A stretch of 64,000 nucleotides of DNA. Origin: Vibrio sp. CB1-14 (GTDB taxonomy: Bacteria; Pseudomonadota; Gammaproteobacteria; Enterobacterales; Vibrionaceae). The stretch covers positions 1,798,001 to 1,862,000 of the forward strand of contig NZ_CP115920.1 in the NCBI RefSeq assembly GCF_040412085.2. Direction: 5' to 3'. A program made the position numbers and the translations under genes. Under the pieces are notes generated by a model, which saw only the letters and a program-made list of their open reading frames with translations, was not told the DNA's origin and searched no databases. Below, in pieces: positions 53,459-61,031 of the stretch. The first letter of the stretch is position 1, and every line of letters starts with the position of its first letter.

Positions 53459-54810
53459 TACTTGTCCTCACACTCTCTTGGCATGTTAGCAGCGAACATC
53501 GCATGCTGTTGAACGGCGATTTGCATTTGCAAAGACGTATCTAGATTAAGTAGGTTTGGATAGTTTCCACCGCTATAAGCTTGCGGGAACTGTGTCGTTT
53601 GGAAGTAGTTAACGTTCTCTTGGCTGTATTGGTTACATAGACCGTCAAAACCAAAAATAGGGGGAATAGTGACACCCATTTGAGGGTTGGTATCATCTAC
53701 ATTGGCAAATGCGCCAGCATGACATGATAAGCAAGAGCTGAGTTTGTTATCTACGGGGCCTGCTAAGCGGTCTTCGCAACCAAAGTGCTCATACTTCTCA
53801 ATGGATTTGTTGAGGACGCTTTGACGCGCAGTAATGGATTCAGATTTTGGTACGGCTGGGAATGTCCAAGGATCCATACCCCATTGGAGCCCAACTGGTT
53901 GAAGATTATCCCAAACCGTCGTTCCGCCGTTGTTGATGTATGCGTATGTGCCGTAGACCCATCGGGTAGGCGAGCGGCTATCGACAACCGCGACATCAAC
54001 CTGAACGAGGTGAACATCTTGAATTGTGCGGCTGCACTTATCATAATTGTCACTTGTTTCTTTATGACGGTTAGCCTGCCATTTAGGAGAGCCTTTGAGG
54101 TACTCCACATCAGTAGGCGTAACACTAGAAAACAGGAATTTGACGACCACAGTGCCTTCTTTGAACGGCATACCTTTAGTCGAGGTGATTCCGTTAACTG
54201 TCTCTAAGATAGGCTGGCCATTTTTATCAAAACTTTGGCCAATTGTGTACGCACCGATATCGTTGTACATACCCACAGCCCACGTTTCAAAGCCACGTCC
54301 TTCGCCATCGCTAGGGCCACCTACACCATAAAAGTCGCTTAAATGAGCGGTACGCTCATTAGTGAGTCCATGAACAAATTCACGTCCGGTTTCTTTTGCA
54401 TAAGCCATCCATGGTATGTGAAACCATCGTGTTTGACCGTCTACGTCGACGATCAATCCTTGGTCATTGTTGAGGTCGCGGGTTTGACCTTGTTTGATGT
54501 AGTCGAGGATGCTGGTTATATAATCCTTGTATTTGGGTTCTTTAGACCAGTCTGGAATACTAGAGTCGCTAAAGTCGACACCTTTCGACTCAGAGAAAAG
54601 GTCGATGTTTAGCCAAGGGCACGTGACATCTGTGCAGGCTGCTGGCATTTCAGTGGGGTATTGATCGCTAAGCTTGAAAGTAGGCCCCTGCCAATTTGTG
54701 GGTGGTTTGTTTACAGCATTATTCCATGCTGGGGATTCTGCAAACGCTATGAAAGATGTGGTCGCTAGCCACAGAGTGAGTAATAGGCGATTTATGTTTA
54801 TCTGTATCAT
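53458..54810 (-). CDS. Exported mono-haem (CxxCH) protein A of the nucleoside-hydrolase operon
   Basis: 450 residues from ATG 54810 (AGGA six bases upstream); an ATG at 54846 overlapping the hydrolase stop is an alternative but would lengthen the signal peptide oddly. Signal peptide MIQININRLLLTLWLATTSF. Key segments: RWFHIPWMAYAKETGREFVH followed by GLTNERTAHLSDFYG; VQVDVAVVDSRSPTRWVYGT; and one haem site CLSCH at about 360-364 in SSCLSCHAGAFANV. It shares a layout with protein B (an R/N-P-T/Q-W-V-Y/W-T strand followed by a terminal SCxxCH), suggesting distant homology. It is probably periplasmic. Function unknown. Confidence 0.7.
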   Translation of the reverse strand: MIQININRLLLTLWLATTSFIAFAESPAWNNAVNKPPTNWQGPTFKLSDQYPTEMPAACTDVTCPWLNIDLFSESKGVDFSDSSIPDWSKEPKYKDYITSILDYIKQGQTRDLNNDQGLIVDVDGQTRWFHIPWMAYAKETGREFVHGLTNERTAHLSDFYGVGGPSDGEGRGFETWAVGMYNDIGAYTIGQSFDKNGQPILETVNGITSTKGMPFKEGTVVVKFLFSSVTPTDVEYLKGSPKWQANRHKETSDNYDKCSRTIQDVHLVQVDVAVVDSRSPTRWVYGTYAYINNGGTTVWDNLQPVGLQWGMDPWTFPAVPKSESITARQSVLNKSIEKYEHFGCEDRLAGPVDNKLSSCLSCHAGAFANVDDTNPQMGVTIPPIFGFDGLCNQYSQENVNYFQTTQFPQAYSGGNYPNLLNLDTSLQMQIAVQQHAMFAANMPRECEDK

Positions 54811-54842
54811 AATGCTTCCTAGTGTTCTGACGTAAATGTGGT

Positions 54843-55859
54843 TCATTTTGTGACGGTGTCACTATTTATAGTATTTAGATAATTGCAATAGGTAGCGTCA
54901 GCATCGGCCGAAAGGGCAATGTTTACTGACGAACCATTGTTGTGATCGACCAAAATCTGTCCCGAAGTATCGTTTTCTTCATTTAAGGTTTGCTCGACTC
55001 GAATTCGAAAAGATTGAGTTTGAATCAATTGAGGATTAGTGATGACTGAAGCGGCGAGGGGATCCCAAAAGTCGAGGTACTTGCCAATGCCTTTTTTAAT
55101 AGACTGGCTGTTGAGTACCTGAGTGAGAAAGCGTGCACTGTTGTTTTCTATTTGATTCAGCTCATCGACAAAAGTTTGAGTAATTGGAACTTGCTGGGTT
55201 GCATTGAGTGCGACGAGCGTAAGATTCAAATCACTTTCAATGATTGTCTGAGCGCCTAAGGGGTCGACAAAAATGTTCCATTCAGCCACTTTGTTGGAAT
55301 AGCAAGGTGGCTCTGACAAGGTTGGTTGAATGTTCCCTTCAGCACCAGGCTCGACGAACTCACTCGTTAGGTTGCCTCCCATCATTATGATTTGAGAGAT
55401 TTTGTCTTTTAACGCTTTGGACAAACTAGGCTTGTCTTTTGCGTATTCAAGAAATCGCCCCCATGTGGTTCCACCACCGATACATAGTAGCGAAACGGGT
55501 TCTGAGGCACTTAAGATGTATTCTTCTAAAAAAGGAATCGCATCTATGTAATCACGATGCATGTTTTGATGTGGAAACGGAGTGTCGTAGTGGTTATCGG
55601 CAGCCTCTCGTTCTTCTCCGGGAAAGGTGTTGCTGTATCGCATGGGGGCATTAAACCCTTTGACGACTGGTATATGTAAGTCTGCCGCTTTTCCAGTTAG
55701 CGAGAGCATGTTGCTAACGTTGTGTAGCCCATGACTGAGGTGTGCATCACCTGTACCAGTGACGGAAATCCCAACCACATTGACTTCGGGGTGTAGCAGT
55801 AGATACAGCATTGCCATGTAGTCATCGAAGTCGACGTCGGTGTCGATTAGAACATTCAC
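54843..55859 (-). CDS. Nucleoside hydrolase (IunH/RihB superfamily)
   Basis: 338 residues with the family's calcium-binding aspartate cluster at the N-terminus (VLIDTDVDFDDYMAMLYLLL), LLCIGGGTTWGRFLEYA and QIIMMGGNLTS (the usual MGG), AEWNIFVDPLGAQTIIESDL, and FWDPLAAS with the late calcium Asp. In well-studied members the residue before that Asp is a catalytic His; here it is Trp. The enzyme would cleave ribosides, but that substitution makes the substrate or reaction uncertain. No signal peptide. The start GTG 55859 has AAGGAG six bases upstream. First gene of the operon; its stop overlaps the next possible start (ATGA). Confidence 0.82.
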   Translation of the reverse strand: MNVLIDTDVDFDDYMAMLYLLLHPEVNVVGISVTGTGDAHLSHGLHNVSNMLSLTGKAADLHIPVVKGFNAPMRYSNTFPGEEREAADNHYDTPFPHQNMHRDYIDAIPFLEEYILSASEPVSLLCIGGGTTWGRFLEYAKDKPSLSKALKDKISQIIMMGGNLTSEFVEPGAEGNIQPTLSEPPCYSNKVAEWNIFVDPLGAQTIIESDLNLTLVALNATQQVPITQTFVDELNQIENNSARFLTQVLNSQSIKKGIGKYLDFWDPLAASVITNPQLIQTQSFRIRVEQTLNEENDTSGQILVDHNNGSSVNIALSADADATYCNYLNTINSDTVTK

Positions 55860-55872
55860 AGTGATCTCCTTA

Positions 55873-55890
55873 TATGTGCTTGTGCACATA
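55873..55890. promoter_or_regulatory. Inverted repeat in front of the nucleoside-hydrolase operon
   Basis: TATGTGC-TTGT-GCACATA, a perfect 7-bp inverted repeat, lies 13 bp upstream of the GTG start. It could be an operator or a 5' hairpin; no regulator gene is adjacent. Confidence 0.4.
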
Positions 55891-55960
55891 GAGGCTAGGA
55901 CAAGATTTGTTAATGTCTCGTTAAAATTCTAAACTTGATAAAAAGCAACAGGATTGGAAT

Positions 55961-56152
55961 ATGGAAGCGATCAGAGAATGGCGGGTGAACTGCCCTTATT
56001 GCGGGGAGGCGTTTGAGACCTCTATTGATTGCACGTTGGACAATCAGGAGTATATTGAAGACTGCTATGTCTGCTGTCGCCCAATTTTGTTTGAAGTTAC
56101 CCTAGAAAGTGAAGACGTGTTTGTGACTGTACGGCATGAGAACGAGGTTTAG
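55961..56152 (+). CDS. CPXCG-motif cysteine-rich zinc-ribbon protein
   Basis: 63 residues with VNCPYCGEAFETSIDC followed by EDCYVCCRPILFEV, that is CPYC and CYVCC pairs forming a predicted zinc ribbon. This is the small CPXCG family, common in marine gammaproteobacteria and of unknown role. A gene this short with such conserved cysteines is very likely real. Confidence 0.85.
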   Translation: MEAIREWRVNCPYCGEAFETSIDCTLDNQEYIEDCYVCCRPILFEVTLESEDVFVTVRHENEV

Positions 56153-56217
56153 ATTGAAATTCAACTAATTACGCGCTAAAACATCAGATTGTTATATGGA
56201 TGTAACTCGGAGTTGGT

Positions 56218-56823
56218 TTGGATATTGGGGTCTTTTTTACCGGTTTTTCGTTAGGTTTATCGTTAATTCTCGCGATCGGAGCACAAAACGCATTTGTCTT
56301 AAAGCAAGGGTTAAAACGCCATTATGTATTTGCAGTTTGCGCGGTCTGTGCGGTTTCTGATGCTTTGCTGATTACCGCCGGTGTGAGTGGCTTTGGAGCA
56401 GTGATTGAAGCCTATCCTTCTGTCGAAACGGTTGCTCGATATGCAGGCGCGGCATTTCTCTTTATCTACAGCTTTCAGAGTTTTCGCTCTGCAATTTCAA
56501 GCAACCATCAGCTAGATCCTGAAGGGGATAGCAACGCCAGTCTGATGAAAACAGTGCTTATTTGTTTAGCATTAACATGGCTCAACCCTCATGTTTACCT
56601 AGACACCGTCGTTCTTCTAGGTTCTATCTCAACGCAATATGCCCCTCAGCAATTCTCGTTCGGCCTTGGTGCGGTAACGGCCTCATTCGTCTTTTTCTTT
56701 TCGCTAGGATATGGCGCCAGGCTCCTCACTCCAATTTTTCATAAGCCTATTTCATGGAAGATTTTGGAGGGGCTAGTGGGCTTTATCATGCTCGCGATTG
56801 CATTGTCTTTGATTTCAGGTTAG
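56218..56823 (+). CDS. LysE/ArgO-type amino-acid exporter
   Basis: 201-residue inner-membrane exporter. The opening GLSLILAIGAQNAFVLKQGL is that of LysE/ArgO (exporters of basic amino acids), and the conserved LALTWLNPHVYLDTVVLLGS matches ArgO nearly exactly. The start is TTG with CGGAG five bases upstream; the previous gene ends 65 bp before. It overlaps the SDR gene region closely and may be co-transcribed with it. Confidence 0.9.
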   Translation: MDIGVFFTGFSLGLSLILAIGAQNAFVLKQGLKRHYVFAVCAVCAVSDALLITAGVSGFGAVIEAYPSVETVARYAGAAFLFIYSFQSFRSAISSNHQLDPEGDSNASLMKTVLICLALTWLNPHVYLDTVVLLGSISTQYAPQQFSFGLGAVTASFVFFFSLGYGARLLTPIFHKPISWKILEGLVGFIMLAIALSLISG

Positions 56824-56829
56824 GTGGAA

Positions 56830-57558
56830 ATGAGTAAATTAATTGTGGTTACCGGTGGAAGCAGAGGCATTGGCGCTGCTACATCCAAACTGTTAGCGGC
56901 TAAAGGCTATAGAGTGGTCGTTAACTTCTTATCAAACGCCAAGCGAGCAGAGCAGGTGGTTAGTGATATACGACGAGATGGTGGAGAAGCGTGTAGTTAT
57001 CAGGTGAATATTGCCAGTGAGGATTCAGTTGTTTCCATGTTTGACTCCATCTATGCAGAGCATGGCGAGATTTATGGGTTAGTGAATAATGCAGGGATCT
57101 TAAGTACGCAGTGCACCCTTGAGCAGATTACCGCGGAGCGTATTACTCAAATCTTAGCGACTAATGTGACTGGAACACTACTATGCGCCCGTGAAGCAAT
57201 TAAATACATGAATGGGGGAAGCATAGTGAATGTTTCTTCTCGCGCATCGGTTACCGGGTCACCATTTGAGTACCTGGATTATGCCGCCAGTAAAGGAGCG
57301 GTGGATACTCTTACTAGAGGGTTAGCGTCCGAACTAGCCGGTAGAAATATTCGTGTAAACGGGGTGCGCCCGGGACTGATTAATACGGAAATGCATGCCG
57401 ATGGCGGAGAGCCAGAAAGAGTTAAACGATTAGAGTCGCAGATCCCACTCGGCCGGGGAGGTGAAGCGGAGGAAGTTGCCAATGCAATTTCATGGCTGAT
57501 ATCAGAAGAGGCTTCTTTTGTGACGGGCACATTCGTGGATGTATCTGGCGGAAAGTAA
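56830..57558 (+). CDS. Short-chain dehydrogenase/reductase
   Basis: NAD(P)-dependent oxidoreductase with the Rossmann motif VVTGGSRGIGAATSKLLAAK, NNAG in YGLVNNAGILSTQC, catalytic Ser/Tyr/Lys in SIVNVSSRASV and YLDYAASKGAVDTL, and the C-terminal IRVNGVRPGLINTEM and VTGTFVDVSGGK. 242 residues, close to FabG or glucose-dehydrogenase-like enzymes. ATG 56830 follows AGGTGG; a GTG two codons earlier is possible. The substrate is unknown. Confidence 0.9.
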   Translation: MSKLIVVTGGSRGIGAATSKLLAAKGYRVVVNFLSNAKRAEQVVSDIRRDGGEACSYQVNIASEDSVVSMFDSIYAEHGEIYGLVNNAGILSTQCTLEQITAERITQILATNVTGTLLCAREAIKYMNGGSIVNVSSRASVTGSPFEYLDYAASKGAVDTLTRGLASELAGRNIRVNGVRPGLINTEMHADGGEPERVKRLESQIPLGRGGEAEEVANAISWLISEEASFVTGTFVDVSGGK

Positions 57559-57570
57559 GGAAACAAATGT

Positions 57571-57948
57571 ATGAAACAACAAGCGCTCAGTTGTCATTGT
57601 GGAAATGTGCAGCTTTCTTTTGACCATTGGCCTGAATCGGTCACCTGCTGTAATTGCTCAATTTGTCGACGCTATGCCGCGCTTTGGGGTTATTTTCAAC
57701 CAAAAGACGTGATGGTTGAAATAGCGAAAGAGACAGTAGCTTATCGCTGGGGGGATGGCTGTATCGATTTTCATCACTGCGCTGTGTGTGGTTGCGTTAC
57801 TCATTATGAGTCTGCTGATAGCTCATCGACCCCGAGAACGGCCATCAACTTTAGAATGGCGGATGGCCTTAAATCTACCCAGGTTAAATATTTCGATGGA
57901 GCTGAGTCTTGGTGTTTTCTTGATGAAAGTGAGGTGCGCAAGGTATGA
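57571..57948 (+). CDS. GFA-family (CENP-V-like) zinc protein
   Basis: 125 residues of the glutathione-dependent formaldehyde-activating family: zinc-binding cysteines in SCHCGNVQL, TCCNCSICRRYAALWGYF and HHCAVCGCVTHYE. Despite the family name most members lack a proven reaction. It overlaps the next gene by four bases and follows the SDR gene by 12. Confidence 0.88.
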   Translation: MKQQALSCHCGNVQLSFDHWPESVTCCNCSICRRYAALWGYFQPKDVMVEIAKETVAYRWGDGCIDFHHCAVCGCVTHYESADSSSTPRTAINFRMADGLKSTQVKYFDGAESWCFLDESEVRKV

Positions 57949-59000
57949 ATCAAGAGAGGTTGAGTTTTCAAGATATCACGCTTCGGGTCGCTACAGAGCA
58001 AGACTTTGAACCGCTCTATCAACTTATGACAGAGGATGAAGCTTGGACGAAGCTTAATGGTCCTTACTTTGGTTATCAGCGTCCAACGCGTGAGCAGTTT
58101 AGCGAGGGTTACTTCTCCAAACTCATGTTGGGTAATGAAGCGCTTGTTATTGAGTATCATCAAAGAGTCGTCGGAACGGTAAGTTGTTACTGGGAAGACC
58201 AAAAAACCCGTTGGCTTGAAGTTGGAGTACTGGTTTATGACTCCCGACTTTGGGGCTGTGGCATTGGCATGAAAGCGCTGATCCCATGGGTGAGTTATCT
58301 GTTCAATACTCTAGATATAGAGCGAGTAGGGCTGACTACATGGAGCGGCAATCCGCGAATGATGAAGTGTGCGCTAAAACTTGGTATGACCCAGGAAGCG
58401 CGCCTGCGCAAGGTTCGTTACTATCAAGGGCACTATTACGACAGCGTTAAGTATGGCGTGCTGCGAGAGGAGTGGCGTGAACTAGAAAAGCTTTGGCGTC
58501 AACGTGATCATATTTACTTGTTTGATTGGGGCGATACACTCATGGTCGATGACCCCAGCCAAAGTGGCAAGATGTGCGATTGGCAAAAAATTCAGCAGGT
58601 GGAGGGGGCGAAAGCGCTATTAAGTGGGCTCGCAAAATACTGCCCCATTTATGTCGCAACCAATGCCAAAGATTCTGCAGAAGAGGATGTAAAAAGAGCC
58701 TTTGAAAGAGCGCAGCTTGCTGAATACTTATCTGGGTACTTCTGTTTCAGCAACCTTGGTGTCGGCAAAGATGATGAGGATTTTTACCCACGCATTGCCT
58801 TTAAGCTCAATACAGATACCAGTCAACTCGTAATGACTGGAGATCAACTTGAACGAGATATACTGCCAGCAAGGCGTGCGGGATTGAGAACGAACTGGCT
58901 TAATGTGAGTTCTATTTCACATAATGAAAACGGCTTTGTTCGATTAGAAGATATTCTCTATCGGGAGCAAAGCCGCATGTCTTTGGTTGACCTCGACTAA
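57945..59000 (+). CDS. Fusion of a RimJ/RimL-type GNAT domain with a HAD hydrolase
   Basis: 351 residues in one frame. The N-terminal 175 residues are an acetyltransferase (CoA motif VYDSRLWGCGIGMKALIPWV, then TTWSGNPRMMKCALKLGMTQ). Residues 188-351 are a HAD-like phosphatase: motif I YLFDWGDTLM with nucleophile Asp194, motif II YVATN, and motif IV MTGDQLERDILPARRAGLRT. The usual second Asp (position +2 of motif I) is Gly, as in some HAD members, which may lower phosphatase activity. The start overlaps the GFA stop. The fusion implies one substrate handled by both sites or a regulatory link. Confidence 0.87.
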   Translation: MNQERLSFQDITLRVATEQDFEPLYQLMTEDEAWTKLNGPYFGYQRPTREQFSEGYFSKLMLGNEALVIEYHQRVVGTVSCYWEDQKTRWLEVGVLVYDSRLWGCGIGMKALIPWVSYLFNTLDIERVGLTTWSGNPRMMKCALKLGMTQEARLRKVRYYQGHYYDSVKYGVLREEWRELEKLWRQRDHIYLFDWGDTLMVDDPSQSGKMCDWQKIQQVEGAKALLSGLAKYCPIYVATNAKDSAEEDVKRAFERAQLAEYLSGYFCFSNLGVGKDDEDFYPRIAFKLNTDTSQLVMTGDQLERDILPARRAGLRTNWLNVSSISHNENGFVRLEDILYREQSRMSLVDLD

Positions 59001-59010
59001 AAGGTGGCTA

Positions 59011-59877
59011 TTACGATGATTGGATGGTGGTGATAAGCTTCTCTGCTTGATCCAAATATTCACCACCAAACAAATTGCAGTGATTGAGCAAATGATACAA
59101 GTTGTAGATGTGCTTGCGGTACTCGTACATAGGCTCGATCGCCAAAATACTTTCGTATCCGTCGTAGAACTCCTGCCTAAACCCGCCGAAAAGCTCTGTC
59201 ATTGCTAAATCACATTCTCTATCACCCCAATAGCTCGCTGGGTCATAGCATATTGGTCCAAACGCGGTATTAGCCGCATTGCCATACCAAAGGTCACCGT
59301 GTAGTAAAGACGGTTTGGGATTGTGCCCGGAAAGCTGTTCGTTTACCAGTTCAACAAATTCATCGATATCTGTGAATGTGATTTGTTTTTCTTTTAGAAG
59401 CTGAAGTTGCCAGCCAATTCGCTGCTCAGAGAAGAATCGTGACCACTTTTTGTGCCACTGATTAGGTTGCAGTGTGGTGCCAATATAGTTGTCTTGATCG
59501 AACCCAAACTCCTTTTGCTCGCCCCACTTGTGTAGTTTGGCAAGTTCCTCTCCAAGCTGGTAACTAGCAGGGCCAGTATCTAAGGGTTTTACAGGTATGT
59601 AATTGAGTACGATAAAGGCACACTCTTTGGTTTTACCAATGTGAACCAGTTCAGGTACATGAACCGTGTTGGTTTCTCTTAGGGCAGTGAGATTGTCGGC
59701 TTCGATTTCAAATTTCGCGATAAAGTCTTTGTCATTGATTTTGACGAAGTAACGCTGATCACCATCGCTGATCATGTAACACTGATTAATGTCCCCGCCG
59801 CTCATTTTAATGCGCTCGGAGATATTGAACTCAAACATTAGAGTTTCTGAAAGCTGATCTGAAATTGCTTGCCACAT
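59011..59877 (-). CDS. Fructosamine-kinase family protein
   Basis: 288 residues of the fructosamine-3-kinase/YniA family, which phosphorylates sugars attached to proteins. N-lobe: SGGDINQCYMISDGDQRYFV and KINDKD. C-lobe: PSLLHGDLWYGNAA (catalytic HGDLW), then ICYDPASYWGDRECDLAM (metal-binding DP). ATG 59877 has GGGAG upstream; the longer frame to 59919 is unneeded. It is convergent with the GNAT-HAD gene. Confidence 0.9.
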   Translation of the reverse strand: MWQAISDQLSETLMFEFNISERIKMSGGDINQCYMISDGDQRYFVKINDKDFIAKFEIEADNLTALRETNTVHVPELVHIGKTKECAFIVLNYIPVKPLDTGPASYQLGEELAKLHKWGEQKEFGFDQDNYIGTTLQPNQWHKKWSRFFSEQRIGWQLQLLKEKQITFTDIDEFVELVNEQLSGHNPKPSLLHGDLWYGNAANTAFGPICYDPASYWGDRECDLAMTELFGGFRQEFYDGYESILAIEPMYEYRKHIYNLYHLLNHCNLFGGEYLDQAEKLITTIQSS

Positions 59878-60056
59878 AAACGTCTCCCACCTGCCAACAC
59901 TATGGCTAGTGTAGAACAATATTGCTTACATAACATACTGTCAGCGCACAGAATCATTGACGTGACACCCGAATTTTCCTTTGTGTTCTTACAAACGTGA
60001 CTTAGGTTTGCTATGGTGAAGATCTTGTCATTATTGTCATTGCTAGGAGAGCAGTC

Positions 60057-60401
60057 GTGGTTGTAGATACTGACGGCTATCAAGCACTTATTGAACACCT
60101 TGCGCTCAATCTAAGTGTGTTTACCTCAGAGTTGGGGGATACAGGAGAAGAGACCATTGAGGACGTATCAACGGATATGGTTGCCTCAAATATTATGGCG
60201 GTCTTCGAACAAAACCCAGAGCTTCATGCCAGTGTACGCTTTAAACTTCTTAAGGAAGTGGATTTAGTTATCCAGGATCTGGAAGAAGTGTTAGCGGGCG
60301 TTTGGAACAAAAAGGCGACCAATGAACAAGTCGCTTTTCTTGAGGAATATATCGCACTAGTAAAAAATCTATTTGACACTGCGGTGGCAAAATACGATTA
60401 A
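60057..60401 (+). CDS. DUF3802 family protein
   Basis: 114-residue acidic, helical protein typical of Vibrionaceae and relatives (YQALIEHLALNLSVFTSELG, IMAVFEQNPELHASVRFKLL, KEVDLVIQDLEEVLAGVWNK). The function is unknown. The start is GTG with AGGAG seven bases upstream. It ends in a hairpin shared with the convergent gene. Confidence 0.85.
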   Translation: MVVDTDGYQALIEHLALNLSVFTSELGDTGEETIEDVSTDMVASNIMAVFEQNPELHASVRFKLLKEVDLVIQDLEEVLAGVWNKKATNEQVAFLEEYIALVKNLFDTAVAKYD

Positions 60402-60407
60402 TCTAGG

Positions 60408-60441
60408 CGTTTCTCTCTGTATCGAATTACAGAGAGAAACG
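60408..60441. terminator. Terminator hairpin between convergent genes
   Basis: CGTTTCTCTCTGTA (60408-60421) pairs perfectly with TACAGAGAGAAACG (60428-60441), a 14-bp stem directly abutting the stop codon of the minus-strand NlpC/P60 gene. Confidence 0.75.
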
Positions 60442-60912
60442 TTATTGAACACTTCTAAAGTGCCAAAACGTCGATGCCCAGTATGGGTTATCTAAGCGAG
60501 AAAGCACTACCCCTTTTGATGTCGAAGCATGCATAAACGTATTGCCACCTAAATATATTCCTACGTGACGGGTTTTTCTACCAGTTTTAAAAAAGACTAA
60601 ATCTCCACTTTGCGCACTCTTGTAGGCGATTTTTTCACCTACTTTGACTTGCTGCGCTGTAGTCCGTGGTAATGAGAGAGAATAGGCGTCTTGATAGACC
60701 GCTTGAACAAATGCTGAGCAGTCAACGCCGGAATAATTGGTGCCGCCCAAACGATATGGAACACCTTGCCATTTTTTATATTCAGCGAGGAAGGGCGCAT
60801 TATCTGGGGTATTGTAGTGTTGCCTTGTATGTTCCGCTCGCTCTGGCTGATTAGAGCACGCCGATACGAAAACTACCATACCGTATAAAATCAATGATTT
60901 AACAAATTTCAT
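60442..60912 (-). CDS. NlpC/P60 lipoprotein endopeptidase (Spr/NlpC type)
   Basis: 156-residue outer-membrane or periplasmic lipoprotein that would cut peptidoglycan stem peptides. Lipobox VVFVSAC at 13-19. Catalytic Cys in NYSGVDCSAFVQAVY, His in RKTRHVGIYLGG and a third polar residue in FMHASTSKG. TTAQQVKVGEKI precedes the GDLVFFKTG strand. Length fits the family. Confidence 0.91.
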   Translation of the reverse strand: MKFVKSLILYGMVVFVSACSNQPERAEHTRQHYNTPDNAPFLAEYKKWQGVPYRLGGTNYSGVDCSAFVQAVYQDAYSLSLPRTTAQQVKVGEKIAYKSAQSGDLVFFKTGRKTRHVGIYLGGNTFMHASTSKGVVLSRLDNPYWASTFWHFRSVQ

Positions 60913-61031
60913 CTGTCACACTGCTTACATCTAAACGTAATAAAAATGTCACTAAGGATTACTAATATCCTGATAATTCTATACCAAGTTATTAAATAGT
61001 ACGAACCTATTACTTATTTGGTTACCGTTTA

